A stretch of DNA of 64,000 bases from CAISIP01 sp031367285 (GCA_031367285.1 JANLPN010000392.1:1-64000), one strand, 5' to 3'; shown: positions 1-8,278, counted from the stretch's first letter. Notes: a model not told the origin generated them from the letters alone. A program made the numbers and translations.

Positions 1-1590
1 TCCGCCTGGGCCGGGCCAGGTGGCGGCGTCATGGTCGTTGCTGTCGCCGCGCGTGTAGTAGAGCGCGCGTTCAATCGTGTTGACCTTGATGTCGATGCCG
101 ATGTCGGCCCAGTGGCGCTTGACCAGTTCCAGCGTGTCCACGGCGTCGGGGTACAGGGTGGGTATCACGTCGATGGAGAAAAACACTTTCTGCCCGTCCG
201 GACGCAAGCGGAACTTCTGCGCATCGCGTTTGCTGTAACCGATTTTGTCCAGGATGTCGTTGGCCTGCTTGGGGTCGAACTGGGTGAACTGGCGCGCCAG
301 TTTTTCGTTGTACCAGGGGTGGCCGGGCCGAGGGCCGGTCTGGTAGGGCTCGGACTGCCCGAGGTACACCAGGTCGATGATCTCCTTGCGGTTCATGCCC
401 AGCGAGAGCGCCTGGCGGAACTGCTTGTTGGCGAACATCTCGCGCATCTTCGGATCCTTGTGCGTCATGTTCAGGTAGATCTGCACCTGTTGCGCGCCAG
501 CGTTCACAAGCTCGATCAGGCGGTAACCGCCCTTTTGCATGTTCTGCGACAGCGTGGGTTTGTTCTGCAGCGAATCGATATGCCGTTCCTGGATGTCAAG
601 TTTGCCCGACAGGGCGTCCAGCATCAGCGATTCCACGTCCTGTGCAATGCTGAAGTTGAGGCGGTCGATATAGGGCAGCTGTTGCCCGCTCTGGTCCACC
701 TGCCAGAAGTACGCATTGCGTTCCATTACCACGCGCGTGACGCCGCCGGAATAGGCCTCGGTCACGACCCACGGGTCCAACGTCGGTTTTTCGACGTTGC
801 CCCAGCGCGCCGGGATCTCGATGTCGCCCATCTTGCCGCGGAAATACGCGGCCCAGTCGGTCATGTTTGCGGCCTTGGCCTGCGCCGCCACGTTCTGGTT
901 GTACTTGGGATGGAACTGGCTGCCGTAATGTTTGGGAAAAAGGGTCGGGTACTGGCCCAGTGGTGTCGCAAGCTGCTCCAGGAATAGCGCGTACGGGCTG
1001 GCGAAGGTGAATTTGACGGTGGTGTCATTGACCTTGGTGACCACGGCGGGTTTGTTGGCGATCACCAGCGTGGACGGCACGGACTTGTACAACTCGGCAT
1101 TCTTGGCGCAGTCTTCGATCGAGAAAACAATATCGTCGGCTGTAAAAGGTTTGCCATCCGACCACTTCATGCCGGGGCGCAGCGTGAACGTGAACTCGGT
1201 CGAGTTGGCGTTCACCTCCCATTTGGAGGCCACACACGGCAGTACTTCGGTAAACGCCAGGTTCCAGCGCACCAGGCCCTGGTTACCCACCATACGCAGG
1301 ATGCCGTTGTGGTCGGCGCTGCCGCGCAGGCCGCGGCGCAAGGCACCCCCGTAGGTGCCGACCTTTTCCGCCTGTATCACCAGCGGGACCGAAGGCAGGC
1401 GTTGCGCCAACGCCGGTAATTTGCCGTCGCTCACCATCTTGGCCAGAGCCGGGGCCTCTTTGGCTTGCTGTGCCAGGGCGTTGCCAGCCATGCCGGCCAG
1501 GGCAGCGGCGCCCGCAAAACCCTTGAGCACCGTGCGGCGCTTGGCGCTGGCCGGAGGCAGGAAGTTGGATGGTGGCTTAGATGTGGACAT
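1..1590 (-). CDS. ABC transporter substrate-binding protein, family 5 (peptide/opine type), C-terminus cut by window edge
   Basis: Periplasmic binding protein of the SBP_bac_5 (DppA/OppA-like) family, which delivers peptides or other small solutes to an ABC permease. The 530 visible residues begin with a twin-arginine-like leader (KRRTVLKGF near residues 18-26) followed by an Ala-rich stretch and an AQQ cleavage region. The body has the family pattern: a strand ending in LRPGMKWSDGKPFTADD and a long two-lobe domain. The start at 1590 is supported by AGGAG six to ten bases upstream. No stop is reached before base 1. The permease and ATPase genes would lie left of the window. It is divergent from the DapA-like gene, and the shared 230-bp region carries several inverted repeats. 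The family is secure; the substrate is unknown. Confidence 0.9.
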   Translation of the reverse strand, partial: MSTSKPPSNFLPPASAKRRTVLKGFAGAAALAGMAGNALAQQAKEAPALAKMVSDGKLPALAQRLPSVPLVIQAEKVGTYGGALRRGLRGSADHNGILRMVGNQGLVRWNLAFTEVLPCVASKWEVNANSTEFTFTLRPGMKWSDGKPFTADDIVFSIEDCAKNAELYKSVPSTLVIANKPAVVTKVNDTTVKFTFASPYALFLEQLATPLGQYPTLFPKHYGSQFHPKYNQNVAAQAKAANMTDWAAYFRGKMGDIEIPARWGNVEKPTLDPWVVTEAYSGGVTRVVMERNAYFWQVDQSGQQLPYIDRLNFSIAQDVESLMLDALSGKLDIQERHIDSLQNKPTLSQNMQKGGYRLIELVNAGAQQVQIYLNMTHKDPKMREMFANKQFRQALSLGMNRKEIIDLVYLGQSEPYQTGPRPGHPWYNEKLARQFTQFDPKQANDILDKIGYSKRDAQKFRLRPDGQKVFFSIDVIPTLYPDAVDTLELVKRHWADIGIDIKVNTIERALYYTRGDSNDHDAATWPGPGG

Positions 1591-1623
1591 GAACGGACTC
1601 CTGAGGGATATTCTTGGCACTAC

Positions 1624-1636
1624 TTTGTCAGACAAA
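1624..1636. promoter_or_regulatory. Candidate FadR/GntR-type operator, site 1
   Basis: TTTGTC-A-GACAAA is a perfect odd palindrome. Its core at 1625-1635 fits the TNGTNNNACNA pattern known for FadR-subfamily GntR repressors. It lies 34 bp upstream of the leftward binding-protein gene, and a FadR-like regulator is encoded nearby at 2761. The assignment to that regulator is inference. Confidence 0.5.
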
Positions 1637-1659
1637 TTTTGGGCTGTCAAGCAAGGTTA

Positions 1660-1674
1660 AACCCTGATAGGGTT
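1660..1674. promoter_or_regulatory. Inverted repeat AACCCT-GAT-AGGGTT
   Basis: A perfect 6+3+6 dyad in the divergent region. Related GGG...CCC dyads occur at 5683-5694 and 36388-36399, and more weakly at 42776-42788, each ahead of a transcription unit. It could be an operator. It is not followed by a T tract, so it is unlikely to be a terminator. Confidence 0.35.
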
Positions 1675-1732
1675 GAATTCCGGCCGTTAGCCTAGGTAAT
1701 TTCCCTCATATGGAGCGGTTCGTGCGGATTAT

Positions 1733-1762
1733 TTGTCTTACATCCACTAATGTGTCATACAA
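1733..1762. promoter_or_regulatory. Candidate FadR/GntR-type operators, sites 2 and 3
   Basis: TTGTCTTACAT (1733-1743) and GTGTCATACAA (1752-1762) each match TNGTNNNACNA at 10 of 11 positions, counting N as a match. Their centres are 19 bp apart, just ahead of the DapA-like gene. Together with site 1 they share the core TGTC-N2-ACA. Confidence 0.45.
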
Positions 1763-1819
1763 TAATTTTGCCGTGGCCGCGCCATGGCCATACCCTTCGA
1801 ACCACCCGCCTGCCCCGCC

Positions 1820-2740
1820 ATGAATACTTCCCCGCTGCAGCTTGAAGAGTTCTCGGCGTCGGTGCTGGCCGTGCCGCCCTTGGCGCGGCACCCCGACCTG
1901 TCGCTGGACGTGGCGCAGAACCGCAAGTTGATCCGCCATATCGAGGCCGGTGGTCACCGGACCTTGCTCTACGGTGGCAATGCCAACCTGTACCACTGCT
2001 CGGTGCAGGACTTTGCGCAGCTGCTCGACCTGCTGGCGGAGAACACAGCCCCCGCCACCCGGGTGATCCCGGCCATTGGCCCGGACTTCGGCAAGATGAT
2101 GGACCAGGCGCGCCTGTTGCGCGGAACCGGCTACCGTACCGCCATGGTGTTGCCCATGCTGGGTTTCACCACCCCCGAAGGCGTGGCTGACGGCATATCC
2201 CGGTTCGTGGATTTCGCCGGTATTCCGGTCACGCTGTATCTCAAGAACGAGCACAGCATCACCATCGAAGCTCTCGGGCGGCTGGTGGACGCTGGCCACA
2301 TCGTCGCTGTCAAATACGCGGTGGTGCGCGACGACCCGGTCCAGGACCCCTACCTGAGCGCACTGGTGCAACGTATCGGTGCCGCGCGCATCGTGAGTGG
2401 CATGGGCGAGCGCCCGGCCGTGGTGCATCTGGCGCACTTCGGCCTGGCGTCTTTCACCACCGGCTCCGGGTGTATCGCACCCAGGGCGGCCATGCAGTTG
2501 TTGGGTGCGCTCAAGCGCCGCGACGTCGTGGCGGCAGAAACCATCCACGCCCGTTTCATGCCCATGGAAGACCTGCGCGAGGCGATCTCGCTGATCCGCG
2601 TACTGCACGATGCCGTCACCCTGTCGGGCATTGCCGACATGGGGCCGCATCTGCCCCTGCTCAGTGCCTCGCCGGCCGACCGGTTTGCCGAGATCAAGGC
2701 CCGGGCCGACGATTTGCTGTCCCTGGACCGGGACTTTTGA
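1820..2740 (+). CDS. Dihydrodipicolinate synthase (DapA)-family aldolase/lyase
   Basis: Class I, Schiff-base-forming TIM-barrel lyase of the DHDPS/NAL family. Members condense or cleave pyruvate-type substrates or act on sugar acids. From the start chosen here (MNTSPLQL) the protein has 306 residues, the usual family length. The Schiff-base Lys is at about K165 (VAVKYAV) and the family Tyr at about Y140 (TLYLKNE). The first glycine-rich loop reads YGGNANLYH rather than the GTTGE of true DapA, so a lysine-biosynthesis role is unlikely. An in-frame ATG at 1784 would add 12 residues; neither start has a clear ribosome site. A FadR-type regulator follows within 20 bp, so the two are probably co-transcribed and the regulator probably controls the pair. 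The reaction is unknown. Confidence 0.82.
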   Translation: MNTSPLQLEEFSASVLAVPPLARHPDLSLDVAQNRKLIRHIEAGGHRTLLYGGNANLYHCSVQDFAQLLDLLAENTAPATRVIPAIGPDFGKMMDQARLLRGTGYRTAMVLPMLGFTTPEGVADGISRFVDFAGIPVTLYLKNEHSITIEALGRLVDAGHIVAVKYAVVRDDPVQDPYLSALVQRIGAARIVSGMGERPAVVHLAHFGLASFTTGSGCIAPRAAMQLLGALKRRDVVAAETIHARFMPMEDLREAISLIRVLHDAVTLSGIADMGPHLPLLSASPADRFAEIKARADDLLSLDRDF

Positions 2741-2760
2741 CACATGGTCCGGGTACCGCG

Positions 2761-3450
2761 ATGAACACCAGCCTGGGCACCGGTCTGGTGGATCGCGTCT
2801 ATCGCGAAATCCTGGGCTCCATCATGGACGGGGAGTTCAACGAAGGCGACAAACTGCCGACCGAGCTCGCGCTCACCGAACGTTTCACCGCCTCGCGTCC
2901 GACCATACGCGAAGCCCTGTCGCGCCTGCGTGCCGACGGCATCACCAGCACGCGCCAGGGTTCGGGCACCTTCGTCAAGCGCCGGCCCGACCCCGATCTG
3001 CCGCGCTTCACACCGCTGGAAACCATCTCCGACGTGCAGCGCTGTTTCGACTTTCGCATCGTGGTCGAATCGGGTGCCGCGGCTCTGGCCGCCAGCATGG
3101 CCAGCGATGGCGACCTGCAGGAGATCGAGCAGCGCTTCTCCCAACTCGATACCGTCATCGCCGAGCAGGCCCTGGGGTCCACCGAAGACTTCGACTTTCA
3201 CCTGGCGGTCGCGCGTGCCTCGCGCAACCAGTTTTTTGTATCGGCCATTGCGTCGATGCAGGAGCAGGTGCTGGTGAGCATGACACTCATGCGCAGCCTC
3301 TCCCTGCTCAAAAGCGTCGAGCGCCAGAAGCTGGTGCAGGCTGAACACGAGGTAATTCTGGCGGCCCTGAAAAGGCGCGATGCCGAAGCGGCCGGCCAGG
3401 CGATGCGCCTGCATCTGGAAAACGCCCGCAACCGGATGTTCGGCAAGTAA
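2761..3450 (+). CDS. GntR-family transcriptional regulator, FadR/FCD subfamily
   Basis: A 229-residue one-component repressor. The N-terminal winged helix (about residues 8-75) has the GntR signature LPTELALTERF and the recognition segment SRPTIREALSRLR. The C-terminal all-helical FCD domain (about 90-225) shows the metal and ligand set as Asp and His in DFDFHLAVA, His in AEHEVI and His in MRLHLENA. It sits 20 bp after the DapA-like gene and ahead of a Bug binding protein and an esterase. Three TGTC-N2-ACA palindromes in the 1.6-1.8 kb divergent region fit the known FadR-type operator pattern and are its most likely targets. The effector is probably a carboxylate handled by the neighbouring enzymes; this is inference. 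Confidence 0.9.
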   Translation: MNTSLGTGLVDRVYREILGSIMDGEFNEGDKLPTELALTERFTASRPTIREALSRLRADGITSTRQGSGTFVKRRPDPDLPRFTPLETISDVQRCFDFRIVVESGAAALAASMASDGDLQEIEQRFSQLDTVIAEQALGSTEDFDFHLAVARASRNQFFVSAIASMQEQVLVSMTLMRSLSLLKSVERQKLVQAEHEVILAALKRRDAEAAGQAMRLHLENARNRMFGK

Positions 3451-3587
3451 ACACGATACAGCTTGGACGGCCGGCTCCCGACCGCCTTGTGCCGGCGAAT
3501 ACTTCGACCTGTGATCGCGTCCCTGGGTGCGGGATCATGCGCGTGAACCATGCCATTTGGAACCGAACACGTCGAAAGGACGAAATC

Positions 3588-3603
3588 TATACTGTATAGT
3601 ATA
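3588..3603. promoter_or_regulatory. TACT-N4-AGTA operator (TATACT-GTAT-AGTATA)
   Basis: A perfect 6+4+6 dyad 49 bp before the Bug-protein start. It belongs to a recurring family of TACT-N4-AGTA repeats ahead of many units in this window. The AT-rich core may overlap the promoter. Control by one or both TetR proteins of the island (10701, 15500) is inferred. Confidence 0.6.
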
Positions 3604-3652
3604 TTTTTCGTCGATCCATCCGGGATACCCCGGGGACACTGAAAGCCTTGCC

Positions 3653-4627
3653 ATGCTGATTCGAAGCCTTTTATCGCTTGCTTTCCTGTTGACTGCCTGC
3701 GGCTTGTCCGGCGCACAGGAATTTCCCGGCAAGCCGATACACATCGTTATTCCCTACGCACCGGGAGGCGGCAGCGACATACTTGCGCGCCCGCTTGCAC
3801 CGGATATGGCGGAGCGGCTCAAGCAATCGGTGGTGATCGACAACAAGGGGGGTGCCGCAGGCAATATAGGCACCCAGATGGTTGCGCACGCGGAGCCGGA
3901 TGGATACACGCTGCTGATGGCCAACAACTCCCAGGCCATCAATCCGTTCATCTACAAAAACCCGGGCTATGACCTGGCAGCGGACTTCGTGCCTATCTCG
4001 CTGGTGGGTACTTCGCCAGCCATCGTAGTGGTGCACAGGTCATTGCCGGTGACCAGTCTCAAGGAGTTCGTGGCGCTGGCCCAGAAGAGCCCCGGCAAAC
4101 TCAACTTCGGCAGTCCCGGAGCCGGCACCCCGGGCCATCTGGCGTCCCTGTTGTTCAACAAACTGGCCGGCATCAATCTGGTCCATATCGCCTACAAGGG
4201 CTCGGGACCTACCACCATGGCATTGCTTCAAAAGGAAGTAGACGTGTTTTTTGGTACCCCCGCCGCCGTGGAGCCCTACATCAAATCAGGCGATTTCCGT
4301 GCGCTTGCTGTCACTTCCAGGGAACGGTTCGCCGCCTTTCCAACCGTGCCGACCGTGGCTGAGTCCGCCATTGCCGGTGTTCCCGCCGATTTCAATATCC
4401 AGATCTGGTGGGGCCTGCTTGCGCCGGCCCGAACCGATCCGCGCGTGCTGGACAAATTGCAGGCGGCAGTGGCGGCCGCGGTGCGGGACCCCAAGATCAG
4501 CGAGCGTTGGCTGGCGCAAGGCATGGTGCCTACGAGCACTTCACGCGCGGAGTTCCAGGCGCTGATCAAGAGCGAGTTGCAGAAGTGGGAAAAAGTCGTG
4601 CGCGAAAACAACATCACGGCGGAGTAA
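3653..4627 (+). CDS. Bug/TctC-family periplasmic solute-binding protein 1
   Basis: Tripartite-tricarboxylate-type binding protein (Bug family), which captures a carboxylate or aromatic acid in the periplasm. It has 324 residues. The signal peptide has a hydrophobic core ending LLTACG, so it may be lipidated. The family segments are all present: YAPGGGSD (the two ligand-gripping loops begin here), DNKGGAAGNIG, ADPDGYTLL-like (AEPDGYTLL), NFGSPGAGTPGHL and YKGSGPTTMALL. The start was chosen because it opens a proper leader; the frame stays open upstream to 3527 without a signal. No TctA or TctB membrane genes are nearby, as is common for orphan Bug proteins in Burkholderiales. An esterase gene follows 22 bp later. 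Confidence 0.92.
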   Translation: MLIRSLLSLAFLLTACGLSGAQEFPGKPIHIVIPYAPGGGSDILARPLAPDMAERLKQSVVIDNKGGAAGNIGTQMVAHAEPDGYTLLMANNSQAINPFIYKNPGYDLAADFVPISLVGTSPAIVVVHRSLPVTSLKEFVALAQKSPGKLNFGSPGAGTPGHLASLLFNKLAGINLVHIAYKGSGPTTMALLQKEVDVFFGTPAAVEPYIKSGDFRALAVTSRERFAAFPTVPTVAESAIAGVPADFNIQIWWGLLAPARTDPRVLDKLQAAVAAAVRDPKISERWLAQGMVPTSTSRAEFQALIKSELQKWEKVVRENNITAE

Positions 4628-4649
4628 GTCACCCGCCTGGGCGCGCAAT

Positions 4650-5588
4650 ATGCCACTCGCTCCGGAGATCAGCAGCCTGCTGGTGGCGGTCAATGCCCAG
4701 CCGCCCATGCACCAGGTGCCCATCGCGCAATTGCGCAGGACGCGCGAGCGTATTGGAGCCACGGACTTCCAGCCGGTAGGCAAAGTCGTCGATCAGACGA
4801 TTGCGGGTCCTGCAGGGTCGATTCCGCTGCGCCTCTACGCGCCCGAGGGCGATTTGAGGGAACTTCCGCTCGTCATTTTTTTCCATGGCGGTGGCTTTGT
4901 TTTTGGCAGCGTGGACGGTTATTACGACCACGTCTGCCGGGTCTTCTGCGCGCAGGTGCGATGCCGCGTCATCTCGGTTGCCTACCGGCTCGCTCCGGAC
5001 GACAAGTTTCCAGCCGCAACCGACGATTGTTATGCCGCGCTGCAATGGGCGGTTGCGCACGGGAATGACCTCGGCATTGACACGGGGAAGGTGTTCCTGG
5101 CCGGGGGCAGCGCCGGCGCCAATCTGGCGGCGGTGACCGCGCTGCGCGCACGCGACGCAGGCGGACCGGTTTTGCGTGGGCAGGTTCTGTTCTATCCGGT
5201 CGCCGATTACCATACGCCGCCAACCGCATCGTCGCTGGATTTCTCCGAGGGCTATTACCTGACGCGTGCCGACGTTGTATGGTTCTGGGAGCAGTACTTG
5301 CGCGACGCGGCCGATGCGGACAACTCCTACGCCGTGCCCATGCGCGCTACAACGCTGGCCAAATTGCCACCCGCGCTGGTCATCACCGCTGAATACGACC
5401 CATTGCGGGATGAGGGCGAACACTACGCCCGGCGTCTGGTCGAACACGGCGTCCAGGTAACGCTCACCCGCTACCCCGGCATGGTGCACGGCTTCCTGGC
5501 TTTTCCGACCGACCAGGCGTCCGCGGCCTTGCAGGAAGCCGTGGTGTGGATCAAGTCTTTGGCGGGAGCAGCGACTGCATCGAGCTAG
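4650..5588 (+). CDS. Alpha/beta hydrolase, hormone-sensitive-lipase-like esterase
   Basis: Cytoplasmic carboxylesterase or lactonase-type hydrolase of the HSL (alpha/beta hydrolase 3) family, 312 residues. The oxyanion motif is FFHGGGFVFG. The nucleophile elbow is GGSAGAN with Ser at about S154; the usual GDSAG has Gly here in place of Asp. The acid is Asp in EYDPLRDEG and the base is His in GMVHGF. The gene directly follows a Bug protein and is probably in its operon, which suggests hydrolysis of an imported or derived ester. A second, more typical paralogue lies at 38469. Substrate unknown. Confidence 0.88.
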   Translation: MPLAPEISSLLVAVNAQPPMHQVPIAQLRRTRERIGATDFQPVGKVVDQTIAGPAGSIPLRLYAPEGDLRELPLVIFFHGGGFVFGSVDGYYDHVCRVFCAQVRCRVISVAYRLAPDDKFPAATDDCYAALQWAVAHGNDLGIDTGKVFLAGGSAGANLAAVTALRARDAGGPVLRGQVLFYPVADYHTPPTASSLDFSEGYYLTRADVVWFWEQYLRDAADADNSYAVPMRATTLAKLPPALVITAEYDPLRDEGEHYARRLVEHGVQVTLTRYPGMVHGFLAFPTDQASAALQEAVVWIKSLAGAATASS

Positions 5589-5682
5589 GTTTCGGGCGCA
5601 TCCCGTTGGTGCGGCGCCATTGCGTCCAGGCTGGCACAAACGCGCAGGTACTTGATGCCGGTGATAGTAGGCATGGAGTGTG

Positions 5683-5694
5683 AGGGTTAACCCT
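5683..5694. promoter_or_regulatory. Palindrome AGGGTTAACCCT
   Basis: A perfect 12-bp palindrome directly upstream of the TACT-N4-AGTA site at 5699. It resembles the dyads at 1660-1674 and 36388-36399. A regulatory role is inferred from position only. Confidence 0.35.
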
Positions 5695-5698
5695 TATT

Positions 5699-5710
5699 TA
5701 CTGACCAGTA
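5699..5710. promoter_or_regulatory. TACT-N4-AGTA operator (TACTGACCAGTA)
   Basis: A perfect 4+4+4 dyad in the AT-rich stretch that precedes the decayed monooxygenase and the long rightward operon beginning with the flavin reductase. It is one of five perfect copies noted between genes in this window. Confidence 0.55.
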
Positions 5711-5825
5711 GTTAATAAATACCATACGGCATATCTGCAATCTTGTTAGTAAATTGTGGCATGTGCAAGCCGGAGTCTTCCCGGCCCCGGCCCCTGGCGA
5801 ATCGTCAACGAAGGGAAAACTTCCG

Positions 5826-6281
5826 TGGTCACCATTCCCAAATCTCCCTACACCCAACCCGAGATGTTCCAGGCGGACGTGATGGAGCTGGACAACAAGT
5901 GGTACTCGCTTGGCAAGATGGGCATGGTGCGCCCGCTGACGTGGAACAGCGCCGTCATCTTGCCGGCGGCCGCGTGGGCTGGAACATCGTCTCTGGCTTC
6001 AGCCAGGCCGAGCAACTGGCCAGCGGCCTGGGCACCCAGACGCCCCATGAAGAGCGTTACGACCAGGCCGAGCGTCGCGGGCATGAAGAAAAGCATGGAC
6101 CAACTGCGCACCGCGGCCGACCTGCATGGCCACAAGGAAGAGCTCAAGGTGCTGTTGGGCCTGCAACCCATCATCCGTAGTACCGAGGCTGAGGCACGCC
6201 AGCGCGCCGAAGAACTGGCGGAGCGGATTCCGTACCGCCTACGAAGGCGAGAGTTTCCGCGCCAACCTGATGGCCGGCTGA
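5826..6281 (+). pseudogene. Relic of an NtaA/SnaA-type (luciferase-like) FMN-dependent monooxygenase
   Basis: Three frames must be stitched to read this remnant. At 5950-6090 one frame gives HLAGGRVGWNIVSGFSQAEQ, the hallmark GGRxGWNIVS segment of NtaA/DmoA/SnaA monooxygenases. At about 6100-6230 another gives KEELKVLLGLQPIIRSTEAE and the following TEAEAR-rich helix. A third gives FRTAYEGESFRANL before a TGA at 6279-6281, the family C-terminus. The N-terminal barrel is missing; bases 5826-5950 read as an unrelated stretch that I could not place. A flavin reductase starts 13 bp later, the normal partner of such oxygenases. The gene is clearly broken by deletions and frameshifts. Confidence 0.8.
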
Positions 6282-6294
6282 AGGTCACGCCACC

Positions 6295-7386
6295 ATGAAT
6301 ACCGCTTTGGCCGAACCGGAACCAACCACCATCGACCCGATGGAGCTGCGCCGCTGCCTGGGCTCCTTCGTCACCGGCGTCACCGTCATCACCGCGCTGT
6401 CCGAGGACGGTACGCCGATAGGCATGACGGCCAACTCGTTCAACTCGGTGTCGCTCGACCCGCCGCTGATCGTCTGGAGCCTGCGCATGAATGCGCGCGC
6501 CTTTGCGGTCTACAGCCAGGCCAAGCGGTTTGTCGTCAACATCCTGTCCGAGGAGCAGGTCGATGTCTCGAACCGTTTCGCCAAGTCGGGGCCAAACCGT
6601 TTCGATGGTGTTGCCGTCACGGCCGGTATCGAAGGCGTGCCGCTGATCGACGGATGTTCGGCGCACCTGGAGTGCCGCACCGAGACGGTCTATCCGGGTG
6701 GCGACCACCTGCTGTTCCTGGGCCGCGTCGAGCGCATCGTGGGCAGCGCGCGCAAGCCATTGGCCTTTGGCGCCGGCAAGTACATGGTGGTGCACCCTTA
6801 CGACAATTCGGCCAACGCGGATTTCGGCTCGGGCAATGTGGCAAGCCTGAACGCGGTACACCTGGCCCGTCCGGTGCTGGAAGAGCTGAACCGCGAGACC
6901 GACAAGACGGTTGGACTGGGCGTCTGGGGCAACCTCGGGCCTACGCTGATCTGGTGGATAGAGGCGCGCAAACCGCTTGAAAACCGCCTGCGTTGCGGCA
7001 TGGTCATCCCGCTGCTGGGTTCCTCCACTGGCAAGGTGTTCGCCGCCTTTTCATCGCCCCAGTTGACCGAGCGTTACTTGCAGGCCGAAATCGCCGCCAT
7101 GCGGCACCTCAAGGACGCGCCGTTCACCACCCGTGAAGCGGTGGAAGAACATCTGGTGCAGGTACGCGAAGAGCGCCTGGCGTCGATCCACAACGCCATC
7201 TTGGCCGACGTCAATGAACGCGGTGTGAGCGCCGTCAGCGCGCCGGTGTTTGACGCGGGCGGCGCCATCGTGCTGGCGCTCACCATGATGGGCAACGCCG
7301 ACGAGTTCGACGAACACAACCCGGCCGTCGAGCACCTGCGTGAAGCCGCGAGAAAGTTGTCCGCGCGCCTGGGGTACAAGTCATGA
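6295..7386 (+). CDS. Flavin reductase fused to an IclR-type effector-binding domain
   Basis: A 363-residue two-domain protein. Residues 1-165 are an HpaC/NtaB-like NAD(P)H:flavin reductase (LGSFVTGVTVIT, GMTANSFNSVSLDPPLI, FVVNILSEEQ, LFLGRVERI) that would supply reduced FMN or FAD to a monooxygenase. Residues 175-363 match the ligand-binding domain of IclR regulators (SSTGKVFAAF, ISAVSAPVFD-like VSAVSAPVFDAGG) without any DNA-binding domain. In the aromatic hydroxylase reductase of Acinetobacter a C-terminal regulatory domain lets substrate switch on the reductase; a similar allosteric role is inferred here. The oxygenase next to it is a relic, so the partner may be the luciferase-like enzyme at 48686. 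The gene overlaps the next one by ATGA. Confidence 0.88.
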   Translation: MNTALAEPEPTTIDPMELRRCLGSFVTGVTVITALSEDGTPIGMTANSFNSVSLDPPLIVWSLRMNARAFAVYSQAKRFVVNILSEEQVDVSNRFAKSGPNRFDGVAVTAGIEGVPLIDGCSAHLECRTETVYPGGDHLLFLGRVERIVGSARKPLAFGAGKYMVVHPYDNSANADFGSGNVASLNAVHLARPVLEELNRETDKTVGLGVWGNLGPTLIWWIEARKPLENRLRCGMVIPLLGSSTGKVFAAFSSPQLTERYLQAEIAAMRHLKDAPFTTREAVEEHLVQVREERLASIHNAILADVNERGVSAVSAPVFDAGGAIVLALTMMGNADEFDEHNPAVEHLREAARKLSARLGYKS

Positions 7387-8273
7387 GCGGGATGGCCACC
7401 CACAACGCTTGGGGCCGCTGGGGCGCCGAGGACGAGCGCGGCGCGGTCAACACCATCGGCCCCGACCAGGTGCGCCGGGCCACGGCCCTGGTACGCACCG
7501 GCGAGGTGCTGCGGCTGGCGCAACTGTTGTCCGACAAGACGCCGGTGCCGGCGCACCGTTGCGGTCTGCAACATTTCATGGGCCGGGACGGCGGCGACTA
7601 CGCCATCGCCGGCAGCAAACGCCCAGGTGGTTTCCAGTTTGCCGAAGACTCGGTGGTGATGCCGCTGCACATTGGCACCCATGTGGACGCCTTGTGCCAC
7701 GCCTGGTACGACGACAAACTCTACAACGGCTACCTGGGCGACACGATACGCAGCACTACCGGCGCGGGGCGGCTCGGGGTCGAGAAAATGCCGCCGGTCG
7801 TGACGCGCGGCGTCTTGCTGGATTTTGTGCGGCTCAAGGGGCGTGTGCTGGCCGACGGTGAATCCATTGGTGTGGCCGACCTGGAAGCCGCGGCGGCGGC
7901 GGCCGGTGTACAGATTGAGAAGGGCGACGCGGTGTTGCTGCGTACCGGCTGGCTGGAAGCGCAAAAGGGTGTGAAACACCCGTCCTTCAACGAGGAACCC
8001 GGCATCGACGTGGACGCGGCCCTGTGGCTGGCCGAGCGCTCGGTAGCCATGGTGGGCGCCGACAACTTTGCCATCGAGGTCCTGCCGTTTGCCCCGGGCA
8101 AGGTGTTTCCGGTGCACCAGTTGCTGATCCGCGACTACGGTGTGCCGCTGCTCGAAGGGCTGATGCTCGACCCCCTGGTGGCCAGCGGCCGCCATGAGTT
8201 CCTGTTTGTGGCCAGCCCCTTGCCCATTGTCGGCGCCACCGGCAGCCCGCTGGCGCCGGTAGCCGTACTTTGA
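7383..8273 (+). CDS. Cyclase-family metal hydrolase (kynurenine formamidase-like)
   Basis: Putative metal-dependent cyclase/hydrolase of the PF04199 family, 296 residues. The diagnostic metal-binding motif HxGTHxDAxxH is present as HIGTHVDALCH at about residues 97-107, and DAVLLRTGW follows as expected. Family members hydrolyse amides or lactones, for example N-formylkynurenine or isatin, or open small rings. The start overlaps the reductase stop as ATGA and the next gene follows directly, so it is translationally coupled inside a catabolic operon. Tryptophan catabolism is not otherwise represented nearby, so a ring- or lactone-opening role in the island's pathway is more likely. Confidence 0.86.
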   Translation: MSGMATHNAWGRWGAEDERGAVNTIGPDQVRRATALVRTGEVLRLAQLLSDKTPVPAHRCGLQHFMGRDGGDYAIAGSKRPGGFQFAEDSVVMPLHIGTHVDALCHAWYDDKLYNGYLGDTIRSTTGAGRLGVEKMPPVVTRGVLLDFVRLKGRVLADGESIGVADLEAAAAAAGVQIEKGDAVLLRTGWLEAQKGVKHPSFNEEPGIDVDAALWLAERSVAMVGADNFAIEVLPFAPGKVFPVHQLLIRDYGVPLLEGLMLDPLVASGRHEFLFVASPLPIVGATGSPLAPVAVL

Positions 8274-8278
8274 AAACC

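Noticed and set aside
31..987. Rightward 318-codon frame at the left edge
   Set aside because: It is antisense to the family-5 binding protein, which reads through to the window edge without a stop and has a leader and family motifs.
3462..3501. Terminator hairpin after the GntR gene
   Set aside because: GCCGGC arms are present but the loop is long and no T tract follows.
8270..8278. TTG start overlapping the cyclase stop for the CoA transferase
   Set aside because: Possible, but ATG 8279 is in frame nine bases later and the family match begins after it. Kept only as an alternative.
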